NCBI GenBank assembly: GCA_025451845.1
Contig: JANWJS010000037.1
Span: forward strand, 1 to 64,000
DNA length: 64,000 bases
Origin: Steroidobacteraceae bacterium
GTDB lineage: Bacteria > Pseudomonadota > Gammaproteobacteria > Steroidobacterales > Steroidobacteraceae
Direction: 5' to 3'
The position numbers were made by a program, and so were the translations under genes. Position 1 is the stretch's first letter. The number at the start of each line of letters is the position of its first letter. Below, in pieces: positions 17,331 through 25,736 of this stretch. The notes beneath the pieces were generated by a model, which worked only from the letters and a program-made list of their open reading frames with translations, was not told the DNA's origin and searched no databases.

Positions 17331-18247
17331 ACCTTACCGCCTATGTCATGAGATACCAGATCCGAGTGCGCGGAGCTCTCGGCCGATGCAGCTCCCCTGC
17401 GCGCCGAGCGCAACATCACCACGGCAGCGTAGGCGACCACCGCGGCCACGAACCAGCGCAGCGCGCGCACCGGCAGACCCTTCACGACGAAGACCGCGAT
17501 GAGCACGCCGATCACCCCGCCGAAGGTCATGCCCAGAGCCGGCCCCCAGGCGAACCGGCCCGTGCGCAGGAATCTCGAGCCGGCCACGGGCAGCATGATG
17601 CCGCCCGAGGCCATCATGATCGGAAATGCGGCGATGGGAGTGAGGCCGAGTAACGCCAGCACCACCATGCTCGGCGCGTACCAGCCGATGCCGATGGTGT
17701 TGAGCGCGCCGAAAATGAAGTTGGCCGTCACCGCGGCGGCAAACGCCCAGCCCGCGAGCCCGCGCGCCGTGCCGCCCACCGGGAAGGCGCCGAGATTGCC
17801 CATAGCGAAGGTCACCGCCGCGATGAGCAGCGCGGCTCCCATGAAGAGTTGAATCGCCCGCCGCGGCATGCGGCTGACCACACCCGCCCCGAGCCAGGCG
17901 CCGGCCGTGGCGCTCGCAACCATGGCCACGAGCAACTTGGGGTCCACCGCGATGACCGTCACGAATACGACGGTCTCGACCAGGCCCACGGCAACACTGC
18001 CGACATTGAGGGTGCCCGGAATCAGTTCGTCGGCCGGTCTGCCGCGAAACTTGTAGAGCGCGGTAGTCGGTGCATAGGAGCCGATGCCGAGACCATCCAG
18101 GAAGTTGCACAGGAGGCCGATCCCCACGTCGGAGAGCGTCGGCCGCTCGCGCCGCTGCGGATCGCGCGCGAGGCGCAGCCATTGCACCGCGAAGACCGCG
18201 CTGCAAACGCCGAGCGCGGTGAACAGCACGATCTTGGCAGGGCTCAT
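17327..18247 (-). CDS. TauE/SafE-type membrane permease
   Basis: 306 residues with about eight hydrophobic segments and the repeated glycine-rich halves of the TauE/SafE/YfcA (sulfite exporter) family: FLDGLGIGSYAPTTALYKF in the first half and NTIGIGWYAPSMVVLALLG in the second. Family members move sulfite, sulfoacetate or other organic anions across the inner membrane. Both ends overlap neighbours (ATGA with the flavin oxidase and with mauB), so it is an integral part of the operon. It may export or import the substrate or product of amine oxidation. It is not a standard member of known mau operons. Confidence 0.75.
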   Translation of the reverse strand: MSPAKIVLFTALGVCSAVFAVQWLRLARDPQRRERPTLSDVGIGLLCNFLDGLGIGSYAPTTALYKFRGRPADELIPGTLNVGSVAVGLVETVVFVTVIAVDPKLLVAMVASATAGAWLGAGVVSRMPRRAIQLFMGAALLIAAVTFAMGNLGAFPVGGTARGLAGWAFAAAVTANFIFGALNTIGIGWYAPSMVVLALLGLTPIAAFPIMMASGGIMLPVAGSRFLRTGRFAWGPALGMTFGGVIGVLIAVFVVKGLPVRALRWFVAAVVAYAAVVMLRSARRGAASAESSAHSDLVSHDIGGKV

Positions 18248-19560
18248 GCGGCGCTCCGGTGCAGCGGCCGCCGCGAGCCCTGCTCGAGAGCATCACGCAC
18301 CTGCAGGTAGCGGATCGTGACCCGGGCCGCGAGGCGGCTCAGGCCGTGAAGGCGAATGGGCTGCAGCGGTGTGACGGGGAATTGCAGGCTCTCGGCCGAC
18401 TCGCCGAGCGCCCGGCGCGCCAGCAGGCGCCCCATGGCGGTGGCCATCGCGATGCCGCGGCCGTTGTAACCAAGGCCTGCGAGCAGTCCCGGCGCGAGCT
18501 CGTGCAGATGCGGCAATCCGTCGCGAGTCAGCGCGACGAATCCTCCCCAGCGGTACTCGAGGGGGACACCGGCGAGCGCCGGAAAGATCTCGCGCAAGGC
18601 GCGCTCGTGGGCCGCGGTCGATGCCGGGTTGGGAACATCGCCGAATGCGCCGCGCGTACCGAGCACCACCCGCCCCGCGGCATCCAGCCTGAAATAACAC
18701 AGGAGCCGTTTGGTGTCCGATACCGATTGTCCGCCAGGCAGGATACTCGCGCGCAGATCCGGCGGCAGCGGCGCCGTGGCGACCTGGATGGAAGGCACGG
18801 TAACCACCGTGCGCCGCAGTGCGTCGAACGACCGATCCGTGTAGGCATCCGTCGCCAGGATCACCGTGCGTGCAACCACGGAACCGCGTGGTGTATCGAC
18901 ACGCCATTCGCCACCGGAGTGGGACAGCTTCTCCGCCGCGCTGCATGTGAAGATGCGCGCGCCGCAGCTCATCGCTGCCCGAGCGAGCCCGCGCACGTAG
19001 GCGAGTGGGTGCACCGTGCCCCCACGGCGGTCAAGCCAACCGCCACAGTAACGAGTGCTGCCGGTGAGCTGCGCGGCGTCTCGATCCGACAGGACAGCCA
19101 CATCGGCGCCACGCCTGCGCCACTGCTCCGCGCGGCGCTGCAGCAGCGGCAGCTGCGACGCCGACGCGGCGAGTTGCAGCCAACCGGCGCGCACCGCATC
19201 GCACTCGATCGAGTGGCGCCGGATGAGATCGAACACCAGGTCAGGCGCTTCCGCCGATCGCGCGGCGAGTTGCGAGCCGATCCGCTCGCCATAGTGGGCT
19301 GCGAGCAGATCGGGGTCGTGCTTCAGGCCCGCGATCACCTGGCCGCCGTTGAGGCCGGAGCCACCGTCGCCCAACTGCGCAGCCTCCAGCGCCACGACCG
19401 CCGCCCCCGCCGCGGCGACGTGCAGCGCCGCCGACAATCCGGTGTAGCCGGCCCCGATCACCGCCACTTCGGCGCGCGTTGCGGCGCGCAGCTGCGGCAA
19501 GGGCTCCAGCGGCGCGCAGGTCGCTGACCAAAGCGAGCCCGTGGCCGCTGGGGTCGTCAA
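18244..19560 (-). CDS. PuuB-like FAD-dependent amine oxidase (DAO family)
   Basis: 438 residues. An N-terminal FAD site AEVAVIGAGYTGLSAALHVA (about 30-49) is followed by GDGGSGLNGGQVIAGLKHDP, a hallmark of the gamma-glutamylputrescine oxidase (PuuB/OrdL) group of D-amino-acid-oxidase-type enzymes. The C-terminal GLGYNGRGIAMATAMGRLLA is also typical. No signal peptide, so cytoplasmic. The only start available after an in-frame TGA is a TTG, with AGAGGG upstream. It is coupled to the permease and mauB. It probably oxidises a primary amine or modified polyamine; the substrate is not readable. Confidence 0.8.
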   Translation of the reverse strand: MTTPAATGSLWSATCAPLEPLPQLRAATRAEVAVIGAGYTGLSAALHVAAAGAAVVALEAAQLGDGGSGLNGGQVIAGLKHDPDLLAAHYGERIGSQLAARSAEAPDLVFDLIRRHSIECDAVRAGWLQLAASASQLPLLQRRAEQWRRRGADVAVLSDRDAAQLTGSTRYCGGWLDRRGGTVHPLAYVRGLARAAMSCGARIFTCSAAEKLSHSGGEWRVDTPRGSVVARTVILATDAYTDRSFDALRRTVVTVPSIQVATAPLPPDLRASILPGGQSVSDTKRLLCYFRLDAAGRVVLGTRGAFGDVPNPASTAAHERALREIFPALAGVPLEYRWGGFVALTRDGLPHLHELAPGLLAGLGYNGRGIAMATAMGRLLARRALGESAESLQFPVTPLQPIRLHGLSRLAARVTIRYLQVRDALEQGSRRPLHRSAA

Positions 19561-19585
19561 GGCGGGTCACCCTCTGATTATTGAT

Positions 19586-19593
19586 TATCGATA
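19586..19593. promoter_or_regulatory. Short palindrome in an AT-rich promoter island
   Basis: The 116 bases before the flavin oxidase gene contain an AT-rich island with the perfect palindrome TATCGATA. Its half-site TATCG also forms the arms of the IclR-like operators near 8365 and 8431. It could be an internal promoter or operator for the puuB-like to mauA part of the cluster. Weak evidence. Confidence 0.25.
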
Positions 19594-19676
19594 CAAATGA
19601 ATCGAACTGGCGCGGGCAGCATAGGCCGGCCATGGCACGGCGTCAATCAGCCGGCCGCAGCGCGACCGCGCTGGGC

Positions 19677-20270
19677 TCAGGCGGAGTGGGAGGCCCGGCG
19701 GGCGAGGTATTCCTGCACGGAGCGCAGGCCCAGCTCGTGCGCGGTGACCAGACTTTCCAGGTGCTCGCGGCTGTTGACGAGCCCCTGCGCGGCAATGATG
19801 CCTGCGGCGCTGACGAGCACCGCGTACGGCAGCTTCGCCACCTGAAAGGCGCGCCCGACCTCGGGCGCATTCGCGCAGCGCTCGAGCTCGATGTCATGGC
19901 GCTCGACCATCTGCCGCTGTTGACTCGCGTCGCCGTCCCCGATCAGCAGCAGGTCCAAGCGCTCGCTCTGCGCGAACGTTTTGACGGTGGGCAGCAGCGA
20001 TTTGCAGATTGGACAGGTCGGCGAAATGAAAAACAACAGCCGCAGAGGCCCGTCGGGCAGCGGGCCACCGATCTCGACGGTACCGCCGGCTAGCGTGCTG
20101 ACCGTGAGCCTCGGGGCGGATTCGCCCGTCTGCGGCCCGCGTCCGAGCGCAAGCGCGCCGACCGGCGCGATGCGCTCGTGCAGCACGCCGACCTGCCGGG
20201 CCAGCGCCAACACCGCGACCGCGAGCGCAATGACCATGACCCACAACATCACCTGCGAGACGAGCAACAT
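19677..20270 (-). CDS. mauD: MauD-type thioredoxin-like protein
   Basis: 197 residues with an N-terminal membrane anchor (LVSQVMLWVMVIALAVAVLAL) and a periplasmic thioredoxin fold. The redox site is CPIC at 86-89 in ISPTCPICKSLLPTVKTF. MauD is needed to form the many disulfides of the MauA subunit. It overlaps mauE by one base (TGATG). This matches the mauE-mauD pair of known clusters, but here the pair lies upstream of mauBA and is separated from them by two unrelated genes and a 116-base gap. Confidence 0.9.
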   Translation of the reverse strand: MLLVSQVMLWVMVIALAVAVLALARQVGVLHERIAPVGALALGRGPQTGESAPRLTVSTLAGGTVEIGGPLPDGPLRLLFFISPTCPICKSLLPTVKTFAQSERLDLLLIGDGDASQQRQMVERHDIELERCANAPEVGRAFQVAKLPYAVLVSAAGIIAAQGLVNSREHLESLVTAHELGLRSVQEYLARRASHSA

Positions 20271-20812
20271 CAGGCGAACCTCCGGCGAAGCTCCGCCGAG
20301 AAGTGGCGGAGAGAGACGAGCTCGCCGAGCACCTGGTAGAGTGCGTAGGCGGCGAGACCCGCGCCCAGGCCGTCGACCCACTGGAGCGCAGTGGCGTGGC
20401 CGGCTGCGGCGGCGAGAAGCGGCGCCAGGAGCGCCGCGAGCAAGAGATTGCGCAGGACCAGCGCCGTGCTCAGCCGCTGACGCAGCCCCGACTGGAAGCA
20501 GCCGCAGTCGATTTCCCGCCGGCCGCGTGCCAGATTGAGTCCCATTGCAAGCGCGAAGCCGACGAGCAACACGATCGCGAGCCCCGCGCCCGCCGCCAGT
20601 CCCGCACCGCTGATGAGCGCCAGCGCGACCAGACATTCGAGGCCCACGACCATCCAGGCCGCGGGCGCCGCCAGTCCATCGGGCAGCAGGCGGTAGTTGG
20701 CCACCACGCCCGCAAGCTCATGGCGATGCCTGATCTTGCCCGCGACAGCCGCGGCGAATACCAGCGCGCCGAGCAGGCGGCTGGCCAGAGCGATCGCGGG
20801 ATCCGCGGTCAT
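20270..20812 (-). CDS. mauE: MauE-type integral membrane protein (DoxX-like)
   Basis: 180 residues with four to five hydrophobic segments, the conserved GKIRHRHELAGVVANYRLLPDGLA start and a CGC motif (REIDCGCFQSG) between helices. These are features of MauE, required with MauD for production of the amine dehydrogenase light chain. It starts ten bases after the aminotransferase stop and is translationally coupled to mauD. Confidence 0.9.
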   Translation of the reverse strand: MTADPAIALASRLLGALVFAAAVAGKIRHRHELAGVVANYRLLPDGLAAPAAWMVVGLECLVALALISGAGLAAGAGLAIVLLVGFALAMGLNLARGRREIDCGCFQSGLRQRLSTALVLRNLLLAALLAPLLAAAAGHATALQWVDGLGAGLAAYALYQVLGELVSLRHFSAELRRRFA

Positions 20813-20822
20813 TTGCGGATCA

Positions 20823-22139
20823 TCAAGCGATGCGGCGCAGCACGCCGCGCAGGGATTCAGCCATGTTGACGATCTCCTCCTCGCTGGAGATGAAGGGGGG
20901 CGCCATGGCAATCGTATCGGCGGTGAAGCGCAGCAGCAATCCCGCTGCGACACCCCGCTCGAAGACTTCCCGCCCTCTCGCCCCGGGTTGCCCTTCCCGC
21001 GGGCGCAGCTCCACGGCCGCGGCGAGGCCGAAATTACGGATATCGTTGACGTGCGGCTCGTCCCGCAGCGAATGCACCGCGTCTTCCAGTACGCGCGCCA
21101 GTTGCGCCGCGCGGCCGACCAGATTCTCGCCGGCCAATACGTCGAGCGTCGCAAGTCCCGCCGCGCACGCGATCGGGTGCCCGGAATACGTGTAGCCGTG
21201 CAGGAACTCGATCGCCTGCTCGGGGCCGCGCATCAAGGTGTCGTAAATGCGCCGATCCACGATGGCGCCGCCGAGCGGTATGACGCCGTTGGTGGCGGCT
21301 TTGGCGAACACGATGATGTCGGGGATCACGCCGAGGCACTGCGCGGCAAAGTTGGCGCCGAGACGGCCGAATCCGGTGATGACTTCATCGAAGATCAGGA
21401 GAATCCCATGCCGCGTACAGATCTCGCGCAGGCGCTCCAGGTACCCGACCGGCGGTACGATCACACCCGTCGAGCCCTGCATGGGCTCAACGATGACCGC
21501 GGCGATGGTCGACGCATCATGCAGCGCGACCAGCCGCTCCAGCGCATCAGCCAGGTGCGCGCCCCACGCGGGCTGCCCGCGGCTGAAGCGCATCTGCGCC
21601 GCGTCATGGGTGTGCGGCAGATGATCGACGAAAGGGGCACTCAGTGCGCCGAACACACGGCGATTGGCCGCGATGCCGCCGGCGGAAATGCCGCCGATGC
21701 CGACGCCGTGATAGGCCCGCTCGCGTCCGATAATGCGCACCCTGCTCGCCTCGCCGCGCGCGTGGTGATAGGCCAGCGCGATCTTGAGCCCGCTGTCCAC
21801 CGCCTCCGAGCCCGAATTGGTGAAGAAAACGCGGTCCAATCCCGCCGGCGCGCACTGCGCAATGCGCGCCGCCAGCTCGAAGACCTTGGGATGACCCACT
21901 TGGAACGTGGGCGCGAAATCCAGCTCGGCGACTTGCGCGCGCACGGCGGCAACGATCTCCGGCCGGCCATGTCCGAGGGGGGTGCACCACAGGCCGGAGA
22001 GACAGTCGAAGAGACGCCGGCCGTCGGCCTGGATGAAGTAGGCGCCTTCGGCCCCCGTCACCACGAGCGGGTGCTGCTTGAAGTAGCGGTTGGCCGTGAA
22101 CGGCATCCAGAAGGCGGCAAGGTCGGTATGTGTGCTCAT
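20823..22139 (-). CDS. Omega-amino acid:pyruvate (beta-alanine-type) aminotransferase
   Basis: A 438-residue class III PLP aminotransferase. It carries the N-terminal HWMPF-like FWMPFTANRYFKQHP, the FFTNSGSEAVDSGLKIA cofactor loop, LLIFDEVITGFGR (PLP-binding Asp) and the Lys in VFAKAATNGVIPLG. The overall pattern is that of beta-alanine/omega-amino acid:pyruvate transaminases (BauA/OapT type), which also act on amines and diamines. It is the first gene of the leftward amine cluster and is divergent from the MocR regulator. Likely removes an amino group from an omega-amino acid or amine in the cytoplasm. Confidence 0.85.
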   Translation of the reverse strand: MSTHTDLAAFWMPFTANRYFKQHPLVVTGAEGAYFIQADGRRLFDCLSGLWCTPLGHGRPEIVAAVRAQVAELDFAPTFQVGHPKVFELAARIAQCAPAGLDRVFFTNSGSEAVDSGLKIALAYHHARGEASRVRIIGRERAYHGVGIGGISAGGIAANRRVFGALSAPFVDHLPHTHDAAQMRFSRGQPAWGAHLADALERLVALHDASTIAAVIVEPMQGSTGVIVPPVGYLERLREICTRHGILLIFDEVITGFGRLGANFAAQCLGVIPDIIVFAKAATNGVIPLGGAIVDRRIYDTLMRGPEQAIEFLHGYTYSGHPIACAAGLATLDVLAGENLVGRAAQLARVLEDAVHSLRDEPHVNDIRNFGLAAAVELRPREGQPGARGREVFERGVAAGLLLRFTADTIAMAPPFISSEEEIVNMAESLRGVLRRIA

Positions 22140-22235
22140 GCGGGGGAATATGAGCGCCGACCGGCCGATCACGGAGCTACACTCATGCAGATAGCTCACC
22201 TCACTGTACAGGTCTCATCGACGATACGGCTTACC

Positions 22236-23618
22236 ATGAGCGCCCCGCCTAACGCCGCATCCACGCGCGTTGCAGCCATTTCGGCCCGCCTGCGCGGCCG
22301 GATTCTCGCCGGCCAGTGGAGTCCGGGAGACCGTCTGCCGTCGGTTCGCGCATTGGCTCGATCGCACGACGTCAGTCCTTTCACCGCTGCCCGGGTCTAC
22401 GAGCTCCTGGTCGCCGAGGGCCTCATCGATGCACGCCGCGGCTCCGGTTACTACGTTGCCCGTGATGCAGAAGCCTTCGGCGCCTCGGGTCTGCCGGGTC
22501 CCGAGCCGCTCGTCGATTCCCTGTGGGCTCTGCGGCGCGACTATGACAGCCAGTCGCTGCAAGTGGATGCCGGGTGCGGCTGGCTGCCACCGGAGTGGCT
22601 GTTCGGAGAGGGAGTGCGCGCTGCGCTCACGCGGGTCGCGCGCCGGCCGGCAGTCTACGCGGGCCGCTACGGCAGCGCACACGGCCTCCGCCCGTTGCGC
22701 CGTCATCTCGCGCGTCAGCTGACACTGCGTGGCATCGAGTGCGCGGAGGATCAGATCATCCTCACGCAAGGGGCGAGCCAGGCTCTGGAGCTCGTCATCC
22801 GCACGCTCACCCGTCCCGGGGACAAGGTGTTGGTCGAGGATCCGGGCTATCCCTATGTGCTCGCCATGTTGCGCGCCTGCGGCGCTCACCCCATGGGAGT
22901 CCCGCGCCGCGACCAGGGGCCCGACGTGAATGCGCTCGATTCGCTCGCCCGGCAGTCGGGCGCACGGCTTTTCATCACCAACACGACGCAGCAGAATCCC
23001 ACCGGCACGACGACCTCACCCCAGGTGGCGCACGCCGTACTGCGCGTCGCGGAAGTGCACGATATGACGGTCTGTGAGGACGACATCTTCGCCGAGCTGC
23101 CCCCTGAACGCACCACCCCCCTCGCCGCTCTCGATCGCCTGGAGCGGGTGATCTACATCGGCAGCTTCTCCAAGTCGATCGCGCCGAGCCTGCGGGTCGG
23201 CTATCTCGCCGCCCGCGCCGATCGGGCCGAGCGCATCGCGATGCAGAAGAACATGATGTCGCTCTCCTCATCCGAGCTGATGGAGCACATCGTGCTCGCC
23301 ATCCTGACCTCCGGGCGATATCGCACTCATCTCGAGCGGCTGCGCCGCCACCTGGCCGACGCGCGCGCACGTGTCATCCGGCGGTTCCGCAATTCAGGTA
23401 TCGAGGTGACGCAGCAGGGCGGCGGCATGTTTCTCTGGACCCGCTTGCCTGCCGCCGACCCAGCCGCGCTTCGCCGGCGCGCCAGAGCGCAGGGCATCCT
23501 GCTCGCACCGGGCGAGATATTCCGGCCGGACAATCAGCCGACGGACTACTGGCGGTTCAATGTTGCATACGCCGACGACGAGCGCCTCTATGCCCTCCTG
23601 CGCAACCTGGGCCGCTGA
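22236..23618 (+). CDS. MocR-type regulator (GntR winged helix fused to aminotransferase fold)
   Basis: 460 residues. A GntR winged helix occupies about residues 10-80 (LRGRILAGQWSPGDRLPSVRALARSHDVSPFTAARVYELLVAEGLI). A fold-type I aminotransferase domain follows with LTQGASQALELVIR, VEDPGYPY, NTTQQNPTG, and the PLP lysine in IGSFSKSIAPSLRVGY. MocR proteins sense PLP adducts of amino compounds. Placed divergent from the aminotransferase with a 96-base shared region containing the palindrome CTGTACAG (22204-22211), it is the obvious candidate to control the mau-type cluster. Confidence 0.88.
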   Translation: MSAPPNAASTRVAAISARLRGRILAGQWSPGDRLPSVRALARSHDVSPFTAARVYELLVAEGLIDARRGSGYYVARDAEAFGASGLPGPEPLVDSLWALRRDYDSQSLQVDAGCGWLPPEWLFGEGVRAALTRVARRPAVYAGRYGSAHGLRPLRRHLARQLTLRGIECAEDQIILTQGASQALELVIRTLTRPGDKVLVEDPGYPYVLAMLRACGAHPMGVPRRDQGPDVNALDSLARQSGARLFITNTTQQNPTGTTTSPQVAHAVLRVAEVHDMTVCEDDIFAELPPERTTPLAALDRLERVIYIGSFSKSIAPSLRVGYLAARADRAERIAMQKNMMSLSSSELMEHIVLAILTSGRYRTHLERLRRHLADARARVIRRFRNSGIEVTQQGGGMFLWTRLPAADPAALRRRARAQGILLAPGEIFRPDNQPTDYWRFNVAYADDERLYALLRNLGR

Positions 23619-23671
23619 GAAGCAGCGTACCCATGGCAATCAGTCGAGGCTGGCGCTGCCTGGCAACTCCG

Positions 23672-24034
23672 CTACATGAAGAACTGTTCCGACGCAATCT
23701 TGCCGTCCTTGACTTCGTAGGCGCAGATCTCCGCAAGCTGCATGCGGCCGCGCCCTTTCATGGTCACATCCATCGCGAGCGTCATGGCGATGGCATTCCC
23801 GGCCACCAGCGGCTTGGAGGCGGAGCAGGAATGGATCTTGTCCACCATCTCCTCCCACTTGTGGCCTTTTTCAATGATGGCCCGCAAGCCCTTGGTCTCC
23901 TTTGCGATGTGCTCCGATGGCTGCGGCTCGATGCTCACGGCATCCTCGGCGAACAGCTCTTTCTGCGCGGCCTCGAACTCCCCTTTACCCACGAGGTCCG
24001 CGAGACGCGAGGCTATTTGTTGGGTCGACAACAT
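23672..24034 (-). CDS. SnoaL/NTF2-like small protein
   Basis: 120 residues with the cone-shaped SnoaL/NTF2 fold pattern: an N-terminal helix (QQIASRLADLVGKGEFEAAQKELFAEDAV), then alternating strands (IAMTLAMDVTMKGRGRMQLAEICAYEVKDGKIASEQFF). Members range from cyclases and isomerases to proteins of unknown role; no catalytic set is recognisable. It converges with the MocR gene and seems to be a single-gene unit. Confidence 0.7.
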   Translation of the reverse strand: MLSTQQIASRLADLVGKGEFEAAQKELFAEDAVSIEPQPSEHIAKETKGLRAIIEKGHKWEEMVDKIHSCSASKPLVAGNAIAMTLAMDVTMKGRGRMQLAEICAYEVKDGKIASEQFFM

Positions 24035-24206
24035 GGCAAGACTCCTTCCGATCGCAATTTACACCGTTCGTGCAAGATAGCCGCACCGAGTCTAATTCCA
24101 CATGAAGCCGGCCACAACGCCCAACCCGTCGTCGGGCGCTGCACAGCTTCAGCCGATGCCAGCCACCTCGAGCTCAGCCGCGGATTGAACGGCGGCAGCG
24201 CTCTGC

Positions 24207-25169
24207 TCACGAGCCACAGGGCGTATCGCAGGAGTCGGGCTCTTCGATCTGCACCGTCGTATGCTCGACGTGCAGCCGCTCACGCAGCCGTTCATGGATC
24301 AACTTCGGTACCCCATAGCCCGGGGCGCCGAGGGCCAGGCAGGCATGCAGCGTGATGGTAGGACGCTCGCCGGTCATCGACCACACGTGTATGTCGTGGA
24401 TGTCAACGAGTCCGGGCACATGACCGATCAACTCCGCCTCGATGTGTTTGACGTCGAAGCCGGGCGGAACGCTCTGCAAGAGGACATCGGCCGACTCGCG
24501 CGTGAGTGCCCATGCGGATCGGAGGATGAGCGCGGACACCAGCAGGGATAGCAGAGGATCCACCGCCGTCCAACCCTTGATGAGGATGAGCAGCGCTGCG
24601 AGAGTGGCGGCGCCCGAGCCCAGCAAGTCGCTGAGCACGTGAGCCCTCGCGCCCCGCTCGTTGAGCGAACGAGCACCCGAAAGAGCCATGAACGCCGCGA
24701 GGTTGGCAATACCGCCGATGAGTGCGATTGCGAGCATCCACCGGCCATCGATATGGGGCAGGGACATCAGACGCCGGCACGCCTCGTATACTACCCAGAC
24801 CGTCAGCAGCAGGAGCGCCTGCCCATTCATGAATGCCGCGAGCGGTTGGTAGCGCCGGTGACCATATGTGCGTCGCCCATCGGGCGGACGGCGGCCCCAG
24901 CGGATCGCAACGACGGCTACGGCCAGCGAAGCCGAATCGGCGAGCATGTGCGCGGCTTCGGCCAGGAGCGCGATCGAGTTCGCGAGGTACCCGCCCACGG
25001 CCTCGACGACCGTAAAGCTGCCGAGAATCACGAGCGCAATGAGCAGCCGACGCGCACCGGCATCGTGCGCAAGGCGATGATCGCCGTGCCCATGCCCATG
25101 CCCAGGAGTGGAATGCGAGCCCTGCTGCGCGTGATGATGAGGATCGTGATGCTCGTGCGAGTGCGGCAT
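24207..25169 (-). CDS. czcD: CzcD/ZitB-type cation diffusion facilitator
   Basis: A 320-residue inner-membrane Zn/Cd/Co efflux antiporter. The N-terminal 35 residues are His-rich (HSHEHHDPHHH, GHGHGHGDH). Six membrane segments follow, with the metal-site pairs HMLADSASL in helix 2 and HVLSDLLGS in helix 5. A cytoplasmic CDF C-terminal domain ends the protein (DIHDIHVWSMTGERPTITLHACL). The start is the ATG giving MPHSHEHH; an upstream in-frame ATG would overlap the regulator promoter. It is divergent from a MerR regulator over a classical MerR-type operator. Confidence 0.9.
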   Translation of the reverse strand: MPHSHEHHDPHHHAQQGSHSTPGHGHGHGDHRLAHDAGARRLLIALVILGSFTVVEAVGGYLANSIALLAEAAHMLADSASLAVAVVAIRWGRRPPDGRRTYGHRRYQPLAAFMNGQALLLLTVWVVYEACRRLMSLPHIDGRWMLAIALIGGIANLAAFMALSGARSLNERGARAHVLSDLLGSGAATLAALLILIKGWTAVDPLLSLLVSALILRSAWALTRESADVLLQSVPPGFDVKHIEAELIGHVPGLVDIHDIHVWSMTGERPTITLHACLALGAPGYGVPKLIHERLRERLHVEHTTVQIEEPDSCDTPCGS

Positions 25170-25205
25170 GAACCCGGTACACCTGATTCGGGGTGTATAC
25201 TTGAA

Positions 25206-25229
25206 ACCCTGCAACGACTTCAGGGTCAA
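25206..25229 (-). promoter_or_regulatory. MerR-type operator/promoter for the CDF gene
   Basis: Read leftward: TTGACC -35 (25229-25224) followed by the dyad ACCCTG-9 bases-CAGGGT (25226-25206), with the -10 expected about 19-20 bases after the -35. Over-long spacers carrying a CCCTG dyad are the rule for CadR/PbrR/ZntR promoters, where the regulator twists the DNA on metal binding. Confidence 0.7.
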
Positions 25230-25234
25230 GGGCC

Positions 25235-25714
25235 ATGAGCCGATCATTCACCATTGGCACCCTGGCGCGTGATACGGAGTGTCCGCCGGAGACGATCCGC
25301 TACTACGAGCGCGCAGGCTTGCTTCCGCCAGCCTCGCGCACGGCAGGCAACTATCGGCTTTACGGCCCCGCCCACCTGGAGCGGCTGGTATTCATCAGAA
25401 ACTGCCGCCTCCTGGATATGACTCTGGACGAGATCAAACAGTTGCTGCGATTCCGTGACGAGCCGCAATCGGAGTGCGGCGTGGCCCACCCTCTAATCGA
25501 TGAGCACATCGCGCACATCGGCGAGCGCATTGCCGAACTCGAGCACCTGCAGGCGCAACTGCAGGCCTTGCGCCAGCAATGTCAGCCTGTTGGCGCGGCG
25601 AAGAAGTGCGGCATTCTCGATCGCTTGGAGCAGAAGACGCCGAGCTCCTCGGAGAGGAAGAAGACCCAAGATCACATCCGCGGGACCCACGGCCCGGCCA
25701 CACCCGGCCGGTGA
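25235..25714 (+). CDS. cadR: MerR-family metal regulator (CadR/PbrR type)
   Basis: 159 residues. The MerR DNA-binding region (FTIGTLARDTECPPETIRYYERAGLLPPASRTAGNYRLYG) is followed by a dimerisation helix and cysteines in metal-site places: ECGVAH near residue 81, then QQCQPVGAAKKCGIL. That three-cysteine pattern with a following His-rich helix fits Cd/Pb/Zn sensors. The partner gene is the divergent CDF efflux pump. Exact metal choice is not certain. Confidence 0.85.
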   Translation: MSRSFTIGTLARDTECPPETIRYYERAGLLPPASRTAGNYRLYGPAHLERLVFIRNCRLLDMTLDEIKQLLRFRDEPQSECGVAHPLIDEHIAHIGERIAELEHLQAQLQALRQQCQPVGAAKKCGILDRLEQKTPSSSERKKTQDHIRGTHGPATPGR

Positions 25715-25736
25715 GTCAAGTCAGCACATCCTTCTC

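Noticed and set aside
20697-23618. A 973-codon rightward open frame starting inside mauE and continuing into the MocR gene
   Set aside because: Its first half is antisense to mauE and the aminotransferase, both with clear family motifs; only the part from the ATG at 22236 is real.
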